Position numbers and translations under genes: made by a program
Assembly (NCBI RefSeq): GCF_000420345.1
Contig: NZ_ATUT01000001.1
Location: 1 to 64,000, forward strand
Direction: 5' to 3'
Source: Faecalicoccus pleomorphus DSM 20574
GTDB taxonomy: Bacteria; Bacillota_I; Bacilli_A; Erysipelotrichales; Erysipelotrichaceae
Length of the DNA: 64,000 nucleotides
The notes under the pieces: generated by a model
Database searches by the model: none
Told to the model about the DNA's origin: nothing
The model's input: the letters and a program-made list of their open reading frames with translations, nothing else
In this document: positions 52,318 through 60,204 of the stretch, piece after piece
Layout of the letters: every line of letters starts with the position of its first letter
Position numbering within the stretch: position 1 is the stretch's first letter

Positions 52318-53763
52318 ATGAAAGAATTAAGAAATCTAAGTCTTGTGATGGACTTTTATGAACTGACGATGAGTCAGTGTTATTTTAATCAAAATAAAGA
52401 TCAGGAAGTTGTTTTTGATTTGTTTTATCGAAATAATCCCGATAACGGAGGATTGTGCTTGTTCTGTGGATTGGAGCAGGTCATAGAATATGTAAAAAAT
52501 CTGCATTTTGAAAAAGAGGATATCGATTATTTACGATCGCTTCATCAGTTTTCCGAAGAGTTTTTAGACTATCTATCGACGGTACGCTTTACCGGTGATA
52601 TTTATGCGATTCCGGAAGGAACACCGGTTTTTCCACATGAACCATTAGTGCGTGTTAAAGCGCCGATCATTGAAGCGCAGCTGGTAGAGACGGCTTTACT
52701 TTTAGCGCTGAATCATCAAACCTTGATTGCGACCAAGGCAAGACGTATCGTACAAGCCTCTGAAGGTAGAGCTGTCATGGAATTTGGAGCCAGACGTGCT
52801 CATAACTTTGATGCGGCTATCTATGGTGCCCGAGCAGCTTACATTGCCGGTTGTGCCGGCAGTGCCACAACGTATGCCGGAAAGGAATATGGCTTACCGG
52901 TATTAGGAACCATGGCTCATTCTTTTATTCAAAGCTTTGATAGTGAATACGATGCGTTCTTGTTTTATGCCAAGACGTATCCGGACCAGTGTACGCTTTT
53001 GATTGATACATATTCGACGCTAAAGAGTGGAATCAAGAATGCCATTCGTGTTGCCAAAGATTATCTGGAACCAAACGGATATCGATTAAAAGGTGTTCGT
53101 ATCGATTCCGGCGATATGGCGTATTTATCGAAACAAGTGCGTAAAGAACTCGATGCGAACGGCATGCAGGATTGTGGTATTGTCGTAAGTAATTCTTTGG
53201 ATGAGTATGTAATTGAATCTTTGATCCATCAACAAGGCGCCAAGATTGATTCTTTTGGTGTTGGAGAAAATCTGATCTGTTCAAAGAACTCTCCGGTCTT
53301 TGGTGGTGTGTATAAACTGGTTGCCATCGAAAAAGACGGAGAGATGATTCCTAAAATCAAGATCAGCGATAATGTCGAAAAAGTTACCAATCCGGGATTA
53401 AAGAAGGTTTATCGAATCTACGAGAAAGATACCGGTATGGCGCAGGCCGATCTTATGGCTTTAGAACATGAGGTTTTAGATGATCAAAAAGATTTAACGA
53501 TCTATCATCCGATGTCACGTTGGAAATATAAAGTAATCGAAGGTGGCACGTATGAGCTTCGTGAGCTGTTGGTACCGATCTTTTTACGCGGGAAGATCGT
53601 CTATCAGTGTCCAAGCTTAGATGGTATTCGTGAGTATTCAAAAAGAGAGCTGGATACCATTTGGGAAGAAATCAAACGTTTTGCCTACCCACAGGAATAC
53701 TATGTAGATCTGACAAAAGATTTACTGGATCTAAAATTAAAATTATTGAATGATCATAAATAA
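52318..53763 (+). CDS. pncB: Nicotinate phosphoribosyltransferase
   Basis: A 481-residue enzyme that converts nicotinate and PRPP to nicotinate mononucleotide in NAD salvage. Recognisable parts are MDFYELTMSQCYF at the N-terminus, FGARRAHNFDAA, the central HSFIQSFDSEYDAF and the phosphoribosyl-binding VRIDSGDMAYLSKQVR and SNSLDEYVIESL. The start lies four bases after pncA with GGAGTAAGAGT upstream. The gene reads to full family length. Confidence 0.95.
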   Translation: MKELRNLSLVMDFYELTMSQCYFNQNKDQEVVFDLFYRNNPDNGGLCLFCGLEQVIEYVKNLHFEKEDIDYLRSLHQFSEEFLDYLSTVRFTGDIYAIPEGTPVFPHEPLVRVKAPIIEAQLVETALLLALNHQTLIATKARRIVQASEGRAVMEFGARRAHNFDAAIYGARAAYIAGCAGSATTYAGKEYGLPVLGTMAHSFIQSFDSEYDAFLFYAKTYPDQCTLLIDTYSTLKSGIKNAIRVAKDYLEPNGYRLKGVRIDSGDMAYLSKQVRKELDANGMQDCGIVVSNSLDEYVIESLIHQQGAKIDSFGVGENLICSKNSPVFGGVYKLVAIEKDGEMIPKIKISDNVEKVTNPGLKKVYRIYEKDTGMAQADLMALEHEVLDDQKDLTIYHPMSRWKYKVIEGGTYELRELLVPIFLRGKIVYQCPSLDGIREYSKRELDTIWEEIKRFAYPQEYYVDLTKDLLDLKLKLLNDHK

Positions 53764-53784
53764 AGAGAACTGTCGTCAATGATA

Positions 53785-53899
53785 TGATCCCACTAAAGTG
53801 GACACACGAAATAAATAAAACGTGTATCTATGGAGGTGGGATTTTTATATGAGAAGAAAACCAAAATTACCAGCAGAGACAAAGGTATGTTCTTTTTAA
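53785..53899 (+). mobile_element. Left-end remnant of an IS3-type insertion sequence
   Basis: TGATCCCACTAAAGTGGACAC (from 53785) looks like the terminal repeat of IS3-group elements (TG...). It is followed at the proper distance by GGAGGTGGG and an ATG at 53849 opening with MRRKPKLPAETKV, the usual first residues of an IS3 orfA helix-turn-helix protein. The frame stops after 16 codons and the rest of the element is missing. It abuts the broken hydrolase gene. Confidence 0.65.
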
Positions 53900-54565
53900 A
53901 ATAATTCATCTTTGATCATATCGTCAATCAAACGAAAACAAAGTATTTCATACCCTTGATGATCGTAGAGCATTTTATGATAAGCTCCTTCAATCAGTAT
54001 CAATTTACAGGGATTCTTCATTCTTTTATACACGTTTTGCGAGCTTTCATACGGAATGATTTCATCGGATGTTCCATGTAGGATAAGCGTTGGGGCATCT
54101 ACGTGATCAATGGAATCTTTATATTGATCGACGATACGCATAAAGGTACGAGTGGGTAAAGACTCGGTCGATTTTTTCTTGCCTAAGTTTTTTGAGCGTA
54201 GTCAAAGAATGCTGAGCGACTTTTTGAAGATCCAGATATTGAAAAGCCGGGGCTACCAGTATTAATTTTTTGACAGGATAGATTGTAGCCAGATAACTGG
54301 CAATAACACCGCCCATAGAAAAGCCGATCACAATTAGATCTTTATCATGTTCCAGACACTTTTTTACCTGCGTCTCACATCGCTTCATCCATTTCTTTTC
54401 ATCTGTATCCTGTTCGTTTTGAAGATCATAAATGTCAAAAAGATGAACCTGACAAGAACGTTTTTCTAAATATTCTTTCAGTGAGTCGAATTCATGATGT
54501 TGATTTTTACCAAAGCCGTGAATAGCTAAGACTTGTATTTTTTTCTTTTTGCGAAATCTAAACAT
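53896..54565 (-). pseudogene. Frameshifted alpha/beta hydrolase
   Basis: Two minus-strand frames, 54565-54119 and 54141-53896, make one alpha/beta hydrolase of about 220 residues. The first carries VLAIHGFG (oxyanion region) and the nucleophile elbow GFSMGG. The second carries the acid (HGTSDEIIP) and the histidine (GAYHKML). The triad is thus split by one frameshift near 54130-54160, where TRTFMRIVDQY reads on in the second frame. AGAGG precedes the first ATG. With the IS remnant at its 3' end, decay is likely; a sequencing error is the alternative. Confidence 0.75.
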
Positions 54566-54577
54566 ATTTAACCTCTC

Positions 54578-54606
54578 TATACATTTTATACGGAAATCGC
54601 TATAAT
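54578..54606 (+). promoter_or_regulatory. Promoter of the amidohydrolase-like gene
   Basis: TATACA (54578-54583), a 17-base spacer and TATAAT (54601-54606). An ATG follows only four bases after the -10 box. Confidence 0.65.
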
Positions 54607-54610
54607 ATCT

Positions 54611-55351
54611 ATGGAAAATACTACAATGAAAGCAACACTATTGATTAAAAATATTGAAAATTTATATACATGTGATAAAGAATTTCAAATTCTTTCACGT
54701 GCTTATATTGCCATTCATCACGATAAGATCATCGATGTCGGCATCGGTTCGTATAGTCAATGGATAGATAGTGCGACACGGGTGATTGATGCGGTCGGTG
54801 AGATCGTATTGCCGGGCTTTATTGATGCTTCCTTTACCGGTTTTGCCAAGGTGCGTTTAGGTGATCACCTGCGTGAAAACAGTACCGCACTTTTTGCGAT
54901 GCGCCAAAATGGAATCCTGACCTTGCTTACAAAAGATCCTAAGATACAGCGAAAAGAATTAAGTCAGGATGTATTTATACAGAAGAAAGAAGCGCCATAC
55001 CCGATCCTTCAAAGGGAAGCACAATATAAACATAAAAAGCCATCTAAGTTTTTACTATCCTGCGGATTTGGCTTGCCCAACAGTTATGTGTATTCCTTTC
55101 AACCGCTTTGTTACGCATTGTTTAACACACACCATGTAGATAGAAGAACACTTTTAGAATCTATGACTTCTTTGCCGGCTGCTTGTTTTGATCTAAATGA
55201 CAGAGGAAGCATTCAAAAAGGAATGCTGGCAGATCTTTTGATCTTACAGGTACCGACGATCGAACATTATTTTCAAACATTGGGTCGTCCATTGATTCAT
55301 CGCATGATCAAAAACGGAATTCAGTTTTATCCGGAATGGATGGTTTGTTAA
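54611..55351 (+). CDS. Shortened amidohydrolase-like protein (imidazolonepropionase-related)
   Basis: A 246-residue protein with the two ends of an amidohydrolase but not its middle. Residues 5-70 match the N-terminal beta-sandwich and lead to LPGFIDASFTGF, where active members have PGFVD-x-H-x-H; both metal-binding histidines are absent. The C-terminal part (SLPAACFDLNDRGSIQKGMLADLLIL, then IEHYFQTLGRPLIHRMIKNG) matches the closing segment of HutI-type enzymes, which are about 400 residues long. It is probably not an active metal hydrolase. The start could be 54611 (no leader) or 54626, where homology begins. Confidence 0.6.
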   Translation: MENTTMKATLLIKNIENLYTCDKEFQILSRAYIAIHHDKIIDVGIGSYSQWIDSATRVIDAVGEIVLPGFIDASFTGFAKVRLGDHLRENSTALFAMRQNGILTLLTKDPKIQRKELSQDVFIQKKEAPYPILQREAQYKHKKPSKFLLSCGFGLPNSYVYSFQPLCYALFNTHHVDRRTLLESMTSLPAACFDLNDRGSIQKGMLADLLILQVPTIEHYFQTLGRPLIHRMIKNGIQFYPEWMVC

Positions 55352-55379
55352 AAGTTTATGAAAAATTTTCAGAAAATGT

Positions 55380-55408
55380 TTGACATTCTTTCATTGGGTT
55401 GGTATCAT
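55380..55408 (+). promoter_or_regulatory. Promoter of the T-box/metNIQ unit
   Basis: TTGACA (55380-55385), a 17-base spacer and TATCAT (55403-55408). Confidence 0.8.
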
Positions 55409-55414
55409 CTATCC

Positions 55415-55675
55415 ATAAATTGATGTTGAAAAGAAGAGTACTTACAGTATTTCTTTGAGAAGAGAGTCCTTGTATGCTGAAAGAGGATAAAGAAATCTGT
55501 TGGGAACATGGTCTTGGAGTTGCAAAGTCGATATTTAGACTTTGACGGGTTCACCCGTTATCGTGATAGAGTATGATGGTACTTGATGAGGTAAGATGAG
55601 TGATCATTTTACGAAGATAGGTGGTAACACGAAGTTTCAGCTTTCGTCCTATTAGGATGAAAGCTTTTTTTATAG
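55415..55675 (+). promoter_or_regulatory. T-box leader, methionine type
   Basis: The conserved T-box segment AGGTGGTAACACG lies at 55619-55631 and is followed by a terminator stem AGCTTTC.../...GAAAGCT (55639-55665) with a T-run. The bulge TGGT pairs with the ACCA end of a tRNA with discriminator A, as in tRNA-Met. In the stem I region an ATG at 55508-55510 (GGAACATGG) is the best specifier codon. Uncharged tRNA-Met would allow transcription of the methionine importer that follows. The specifier assignment is inferred from context and position. Confidence 0.88.
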
Positions 55676-55692
55676 AAAGAAAGGGTGAAAAA

Positions 55693-56721
55693 ATGATACG
55701 TTTGGAACATGTTACAAAAACCTTTTTGACCAAGAATGGAAATGTTCATGCCGTAAAAGATGTAAGTCTGGAAATACAGGATGGTGAAATCTTTGGAATC
55801 ATCGGATTTTCCGGTGCCGGCAAATCAACACTCGTTCGCTGTATCAATTTATTGGAAAAACCAGAATCGGGAGCGGTCATTTTTGAAGGGAGAGATCTTT
55901 TAAAGCTCAGCGATAAAGAACTACGGGCACAACGCCAACAAATGGGAATGATTTTTCAACACTTTAATTTGATGCGTTCACGAACCATTTATGAAAACAT
56001 TGCCTTTCCTTTGCGTCATATGCGATTAAAAGAAGATGAGATTGAAAAACGTGTTATGTCCTTATTGGAGCTGATTGAGCTGAAGGATCGAAAGGATTCT
56101 TATCCCAGCCAGTTAAGTGGAGGACAAAAACAACGTGTGGCGATTGCCAGAGCTTTGGCCTCCCGCCCTAAAGTTTTGTTGTGTGATGAGGCGACATCGG
56201 CATTAGATCCACATACCACACAACAAATCTTACAGTTGATCAAACGAATCAATAAAGAATTAAATTTGACAGTCATTTTGATTACACATGAAATGGCGGT
56301 CGTTAAGGATATTTGTGATCGTGTTGCGGTTATGGAAAATGGAAAAGTCGTAGAGGAAGGAAACATTGTAGATGTTTTCTCACATCCAAAGATGCCTGTC
56401 ACAAAGAACTTCATCAATACGACAAACAACTTGGGAAAAATACAAGATCTGTTAGACAGCAATCATCCGCTGGTGCAGATTGAGAAAAATCAAAAGTTGG
56501 TGAAATTAAGCTATCAAAGCACAAATACGAAAGAAGCACTGATCTCTACATTATCTAGAGAGTATGATGTCGATTGTTCGATCATCTTCGGAAATGTGGA
56601 AATTGTTCATGAGGTGCCATTAGGCGTCTTAGTTTGTGTCTTAACCGGCAGTGATGAAAATATTGAAAAGGCTCTGGAAATCTGTCGTCAAAATAAAGTA
56701 AGTGTGGAGGTGATAAAGTGA
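55693..56721 (+). CDS. metN: Methionine ABC transporter ATPase MetN
   Basis: A 342-residue ATP-binding subunit. Walker A is GFSGAGKSTLVRC, the signature is QLSGGQKQRVAIARALA, Walker B is VLLCDEATSALDP, and the H-loop is ITHEM. The C-terminal about 80 residues form the NIL domain that binds methionine and shuts the transporter. The ATG at 55693 follows AAAGGGTG; a GTG at 55621 lies inside the T-box. It overlaps metI by one to four bases. Confidence 0.96.
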   Translation: MIRLEHVTKTFLTKNGNVHAVKDVSLEIQDGEIFGIIGFSGAGKSTLVRCINLLEKPESGAVIFEGRDLLKLSDKELRAQRQQMGMIFQHFNLMRSRTIYENIAFPLRHMRLKEDEIEKRVMSLLELIELKDRKDSYPSQLSGGQKQRVAIARALASRPKVLLCDEATSALDPHTTQQILQLIKRINKELNLTVILITHEMAVVKDICDRVAVMENGKVVEEGNIVDVFSHPKMPVTKNFINTTNNLGKIQDLLDSNHPLVQIEKNQKLVKLSYQSTNTKEALISTLSREYDVDCSIIFGNVEIVHEVPLGVLVCVLTGSDENIEKALEICRQNKVSVEVIK

Positions 56722-57401
56722 TGATGAATTTTCTCATCCAGATCATGCCGAATTTGATCGACCGTATCGATGTATTTGGGGATGCAATCATTGAAACCTT
56801 ATTGATGGTATTGATCAGCGGTGCTGTTTCAGCCCTCTTTGGAATCGTATTTGGTGTGATTCTGGTAGTCACAAGACCGGGTGATATCTTAGAAAACCGC
56901 ATTTTGAATACAATTTTAGGACGTATCATCGATTTGTTTCGAGCTGTGCCTTTTATCATTCTGGTCATGGTGTTATCCCCTTTGACTTTATTGATTTCCG
57001 GCGCTTCGATTGGTCTAAAGGCTACATTCTTTCCACTGATCGTTGGAACCGTACCGTTCTTTGCCCGTCAGGTTGAACAGGCTATAGCGGAAACAGATCG
57101 AGGATTGGTGGAAGCCAGTGAATCCATGGGACTTGCTCCTTTGGAAATCATCTTTAAGGTCTATTTACGAGAAAGTGTTCCCAGCATCATTCGTGCTACG
57201 ACGATCACCTTTATTTCCATGATTGGTCTAACGGCCATCGTGGGTGCCATCGGTGGCGGTGGATTGGGTGCTTTCTGTTATAACTACGGATATTCACAAT
57301 CCAACTTTGATATCATGTGGGTCAGCCTTATCGTCATTGTGATCTTGACGATCATCGTACAGCTGATCGGCGATTTGCTTGTAAGAAAAACAACACATTA
57401 G
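56721..57401 (+). CDS. metI: Methionine ABC transporter permease MetI
   Basis: A 226-residue permease with five membrane helices. The coupling loop is EASESMGLAPLEIIFKVYLRESVPSI, and FRAVPFIILVMVLSP is typical. The start ATG shares a base with the metN stop (TGATG), with GGAGGTGA upstream. It is followed by the binding protein gene after 18 bases. Confidence 0.95.
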   Translation: MMNFLIQIMPNLIDRIDVFGDAIIETLLMVLISGAVSALFGIVFGVILVVTRPGDILENRILNTILGRIIDLFRAVPFIILVMVLSPLTLLISGASIGLKATFFPLIVGTVPFFARQVEQAIAETDRGLVEASESMGLAPLEIIFKVYLRESVPSIIRATTITFISMIGLTAIVGAIGGGGLGAFCYNYGYSQSNFDIMWVSLIVIVILTIIVQLIGDLLVRKTTH

Positions 57402-57419
57402 AAAAAGGAGACATTATTT

Positions 57420-58241
57420 ATGAAGAAATTATGGAAATCATTAGCAGCCGTTGCCTTAACGGCAAGCTTGGCAGGATGTGGATCCAGTGGATCCGGTGAT
57501 GATAAAACAATTACGATCGGTGCCAGTGTAACACCACATGCCGAAATTATCGAAAACATTAAACCCGATTTAGAAGAATTAGGATATGAGGTAGAAATCG
57601 TTGAGTTTTCTGATTATGTAAAACCAAATACGGCCTTGCGTGATGGAGAACTTGACTGCAACTACTTCCAACATACGCCTTATCTGGAAGACTGGGTATC
57701 GAAAAACTGTGACAGCGATGATGAACTCGTTGCGGCCGCAAAGATTCATTTTGAACCATTAGGAATATATTCTTCTAAACATACGGATGTCAGTGATGTA
57801 CCGGATGGAGCGCAGATTGCCGTACCAAATGATACGACAAATGAAGCCCGTGCCTTACAGTTGTTGGAAGCACAGGGCATCATTAAACTGGCAGAAGGAA
57901 AAGGGTTGGAAGCTACGAAAGCGGACATCGTTGAAAATCCGCACAATGTGGAAATCGTAGAATTGGCTGCCGAAGTTGTACCGACAAAATTAAATGAAGT
58001 TGATTTTGCGATTGCCAATGGAAACAATGCCTTAAACGCAAAAATCACAGAGAATCTGTTAGTGACAGAATCTACAGACTCAGAAGCAGCGGATACCTAT
58101 GCCAATGTCATTGCGGTTCGTAAGGGAGATGAAGATTCTCAGAAGATCAAAGATTTATTAAAAGTATTGGAAACAGAAAAGACTGCCAAATTCATTGAAG
58201 AAACGTATCAAGGCGTTGTAGTTCCTGTGTTTGAATACTAA
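57420..58241 (+). CDS. metQ: Methionine-binding lipoprotein MetQ
   Basis: A 273-residue substrate-binding protein anchored outside the membrane. The signal peptide MKKLWKSLAAVALTASLAGC ends in the lipobox LAGC with the lipidated cysteine at 20. The mature part is an NlpA-family domain (GASVTPHAEI, YFQHTPYLEDW, IAVPNDTTNEARAL). Together with metN and metI it completes the importer under T-box control. AAAAAGGAGAC precedes the ATG. Confidence 0.95.
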   Translation: MKKLWKSLAAVALTASLAGCGSSGSGDDKTITIGASVTPHAEIIENIKPDLEELGYEVEIVEFSDYVKPNTALRDGELDCNYFQHTPYLEDWVSKNCDSDDELVAAAKIHFEPLGIYSSKHTDVSDVPDGAQIAVPNDTTNEARALQLLEAQGIIKLAEGKGLEATKADIVENPHNVEIVELAAEVVPTKLNEVDFAIANGNNALNAKITENLLVTESTDSEAADTYANVIAVRKGDEDSQKIKDLLKVLETEKTAKFIEETYQGVVVPVFEY

Positions 58242-58243
58242 AG

Positions 58244-58275
58244 AAAATGTCCAGAAGAAATTCTGGCATTTTTTT
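58244..58275 (+). terminator. Terminator after metNIQ
   Basis: AAAATG(T)CCAGAA and TTCTGGCATTTT form a 12-bp stem with one bulged base around GAAA, followed by T residues. The -35 box of the next gene begins within this tail. Confidence 0.8.
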
Positions 58276-58302
58276 GAATTTATGGCTGAAATGCTTTATA
58301 GT
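58274..58302 (+). promoter_or_regulatory. Promoter of the uridine-kinase-like gene
   Basis: TTGAAT (58274-58279), exactly 17 bases and TATAGT (58297-58302). The ATG follows after six bases, so the transcript would begin at the start codon. Confidence 0.65.
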
Positions 58303-58308
58303 TAATCT

Positions 58309-59268
58309 ATGAATTTAGAGGAAGCTATTCAACTAGAAAAACAACTTCATCCTTTCAGTACACGTCAGGATCTTTATAAACTCATCGTACAATCTTGTTT
58401 AGGGAATGGGCATTCCATTACTTCACCGGAAGATTCCTTTCTGGCTTTACAGGAAGAAAAAAGAATCGCAAAAAAAGATTCTTTACAAGAGATTGGCAAT
58501 GGTTTTATCCGTGTTCCTTTATCGTACATGAAAGAAGAGGATCTTCTATTATGGAACGAGTTGTTTATTGAAAGTGCAAAAAAAAGAAGTACCCAAAGAC
58601 TTTTTGATCAGGCCTTGCAAAAGTATGGTTTTGTTGATCAAGGTATTGTCTCTCACAGTCAAGAGTATAAAGAACACTATGATCCACATTATCGTGTCTT
58701 CAGAAAAGAGTATGTTGACTATTTTGAAGTGTTTAAAGTTGCGCTGCATGCTTTACAAGAACATCGTGTGCTATCCATTGATGGACCGTGTGCCTCCGGG
58801 AAGACAACGATCGGAAAGCTTTTATCTTCGTTTTTGGAATGTCCCTGCATTCATATGGATGACTATTTTTTACAGGCGAATCAAAGAACAGCGCAGCGAC
58901 TGGAAGAGCCAGGCGGAAATATCGACTATGAACGGTTTCATCAGGAAATCAATGAAGCCTGGAATCACAAACAACCAATTCATATGCGATCGTATGACTG
59001 TTCGTCACAAAAGCTCAGAAAGGAAGTTATTTTAGAAGAAAGTCCGATATTGATCATAGAAGGAAGTTATGCACATCATCCTTATTTAGATGATATGCAG
59101 GCATTCAAGATCTTTATGGATATCGAGCCATCTATACAAAAAGAAAGACTACAAAAGCGCTCACCAGACAAGTTTCCAGATTTTATTGAAAAATGGATTC
59201 CGATGGAAGAGAAATATTTTCATGCGTTTTCGATCAAAGAAAAAAGCGACTATGTGTTTAGTCGCTAG
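58309..59268 (+). CDS. Uridine-kinase-like P-loop protein with an extra N-terminal domain
   Basis: A 319-residue two-domain protein. Residues 1-150 have no fold that I recognise; they contain NGHSITSPEDSFLALQEE and a helical RVPLSYMKEEDLLLWNELF. Residues 155-319 are a nucleoside/uridine kinase-like domain with P-loop IDGPCASGKTTIG, HMDDYFLQ, GGNIDYERF and IIEGSYAHHP. Such fusions are called uridine kinase in related anaerobes, but the substrate is not established. No ribosome site precedes the ATG. Its 3' end overlaps the convergent methyltransferase gene by 11 bases. Confidence 0.75.
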   Translation: MNLEEAIQLEKQLHPFSTRQDLYKLIVQSCLGNGHSITSPEDSFLALQEEKRIAKKDSLQEIGNGFIRVPLSYMKEEDLLLWNELFIESAKKRSTQRLFDQALQKYGFVDQGIVSHSQEYKEHYDPHYRVFRKEYVDYFEVFKVALHALQEHRVLSIDGPCASGKTTIGKLLSSFLECPCIHMDDYFLQANQRTAQRLEEPGGNIDYERFHQEINEAWNHKQPIHMRSYDCSSQKLRKEVILEESPILIIEGSYAHHPYLDDMQAFKIFMDIEPSIQKERLQKRSPDKFPDFIEKWIPMEEKYFHAFSIKEKSDYVFSR

Positions 59269-60133
59269 TCCATCGTCCAAAAATCCCACAAGGCAGGATA
59301 CCTTGATTGTGACTGACCGGTAACAGGTTTTCACCACATTCAATGTGTCCGCCTTTTTCTGTTTGAATCGTTCGTTTTAAAATTTCCTGTAATGCGGAAA
59401 GTGTAAAGCCGGTTGTATAACAATTTACGATCAAAAAGAATGCTTCTTTGTCCAATAGCTTTTGGCATTCTGCCAACAGATCATAAATTTGATCTTCCAG
59501 TTTCCACAATTCCTGCTTAGGGCCGCGTCCATAACTTGGGGGATCTAAGATAATGCCGTGATACGTTCTGCCGCGCCGTTGTTCCCGTTTTACAAATTTG
59601 ACGACATCATCTACGATAAAACGAATCTTATGATCTTCCAGATGGGAAAGCTGCATGTTTTCTTTAGCCCACTGTACCATGCCTTTGCTGGCATCTACAT
59701 GAACAACTTCATTGGCACCGGCTTTGGCACAAGCCATTGTCGCACCTCCGGTATAAGCAAAAAGGTTTAAGATGCGAAGATCGCTTCGTTTTGATTTTTC
59801 AATGGCATCCATCATAAAATCCCAGTTGGCTGCCTGTTCCGGGAAAAGTCCGGTATGCTTAAAGCCGGTAGGAGAGATTTTAAAGCGTAATCCGCGATAA
59901 CCGATCGTCCAAAATTCTTTGATTTCTTTGATTGTTTCCCAGTGACCGCCTCCGCTTTTAGAGCGATGGTAGATCGCATCCGCTTTGTTCCAATCCGGAT
60001 TCTTAGGATCGATTGGCCATACACAGACCGGATCGGGTCTTCTTAATATAATGGAATTCCAACGTTCCAGTTTTTCTTTGTTTCCTGTATCCAGGACCTC
60101 ATAGTCCTTCCAATTCTTTGCACATTGATTCAT
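59258..60133 (-). CDS. Class I SAM-dependent methyltransferase, RlmI-like
   Basis: A 291-residue methyltransferase related to the catalytic part of the 23S rRNA cytosine methyltransferases RlmI/RlmK, without an N-terminal PUA domain. The SAM site is LNLFAYTGGATMACAKAGA, the acidic strand is VVHVDASKGMV, and the catalytic motif is GIILDPPSYGRG. A longer frame runs from 60343, but its first 70 residues overlap the next gene's control region; the ATG at 60133 begins the recognisable protein. The substrate is probably RNA. Confidence 0.85.
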   Translation of the reverse strand: MNQCAKNWKDYEVLDTGNKEKLERWNSIILRRPDPVCVWPIDPKNPDWNKADAIYHRSKSGGGHWETIKEIKEFWTIGYRGLRFKISPTGFKHTGLFPEQAANWDFMMDAIEKSKRSDLRILNLFAYTGGATMACAKAGANEVVHVDASKGMVQWAKENMQLSHLEDHKIRFIVDDVVKFVKREQRRGRTYHGIILDPPSYGRGPKQELWKLEDQIYDLLAECQKLLDKEAFFLIVNCYTTGFTLSALQEILKRTIQTEKGGHIECGENLLPVSHNQGILPCGIFGRWTSD

Positions 60134-60166
60134 GTTTCTTATTATAACATAGATTCTTGACGGTGT

Positions 60167-60175
60167 TGATATAAT
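60167..60175 (+). promoter_or_regulatory. Extended -10 promoter element of the 60205 gene
   Basis: TGATATAAT, 29 bases before the ATG at 60205. No convincing -35. Confidence 0.55.
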
Positions 60176-60204
60176 TAATAGTGTGAAAAAGGAGTAGATA
60201 CAGA

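Noticed and set aside
56100-56462. 120-residue minus-strand frame inside metN
   Set aside because: It is antisense to the ABC signature and Walker B region, a common source of spurious frames.
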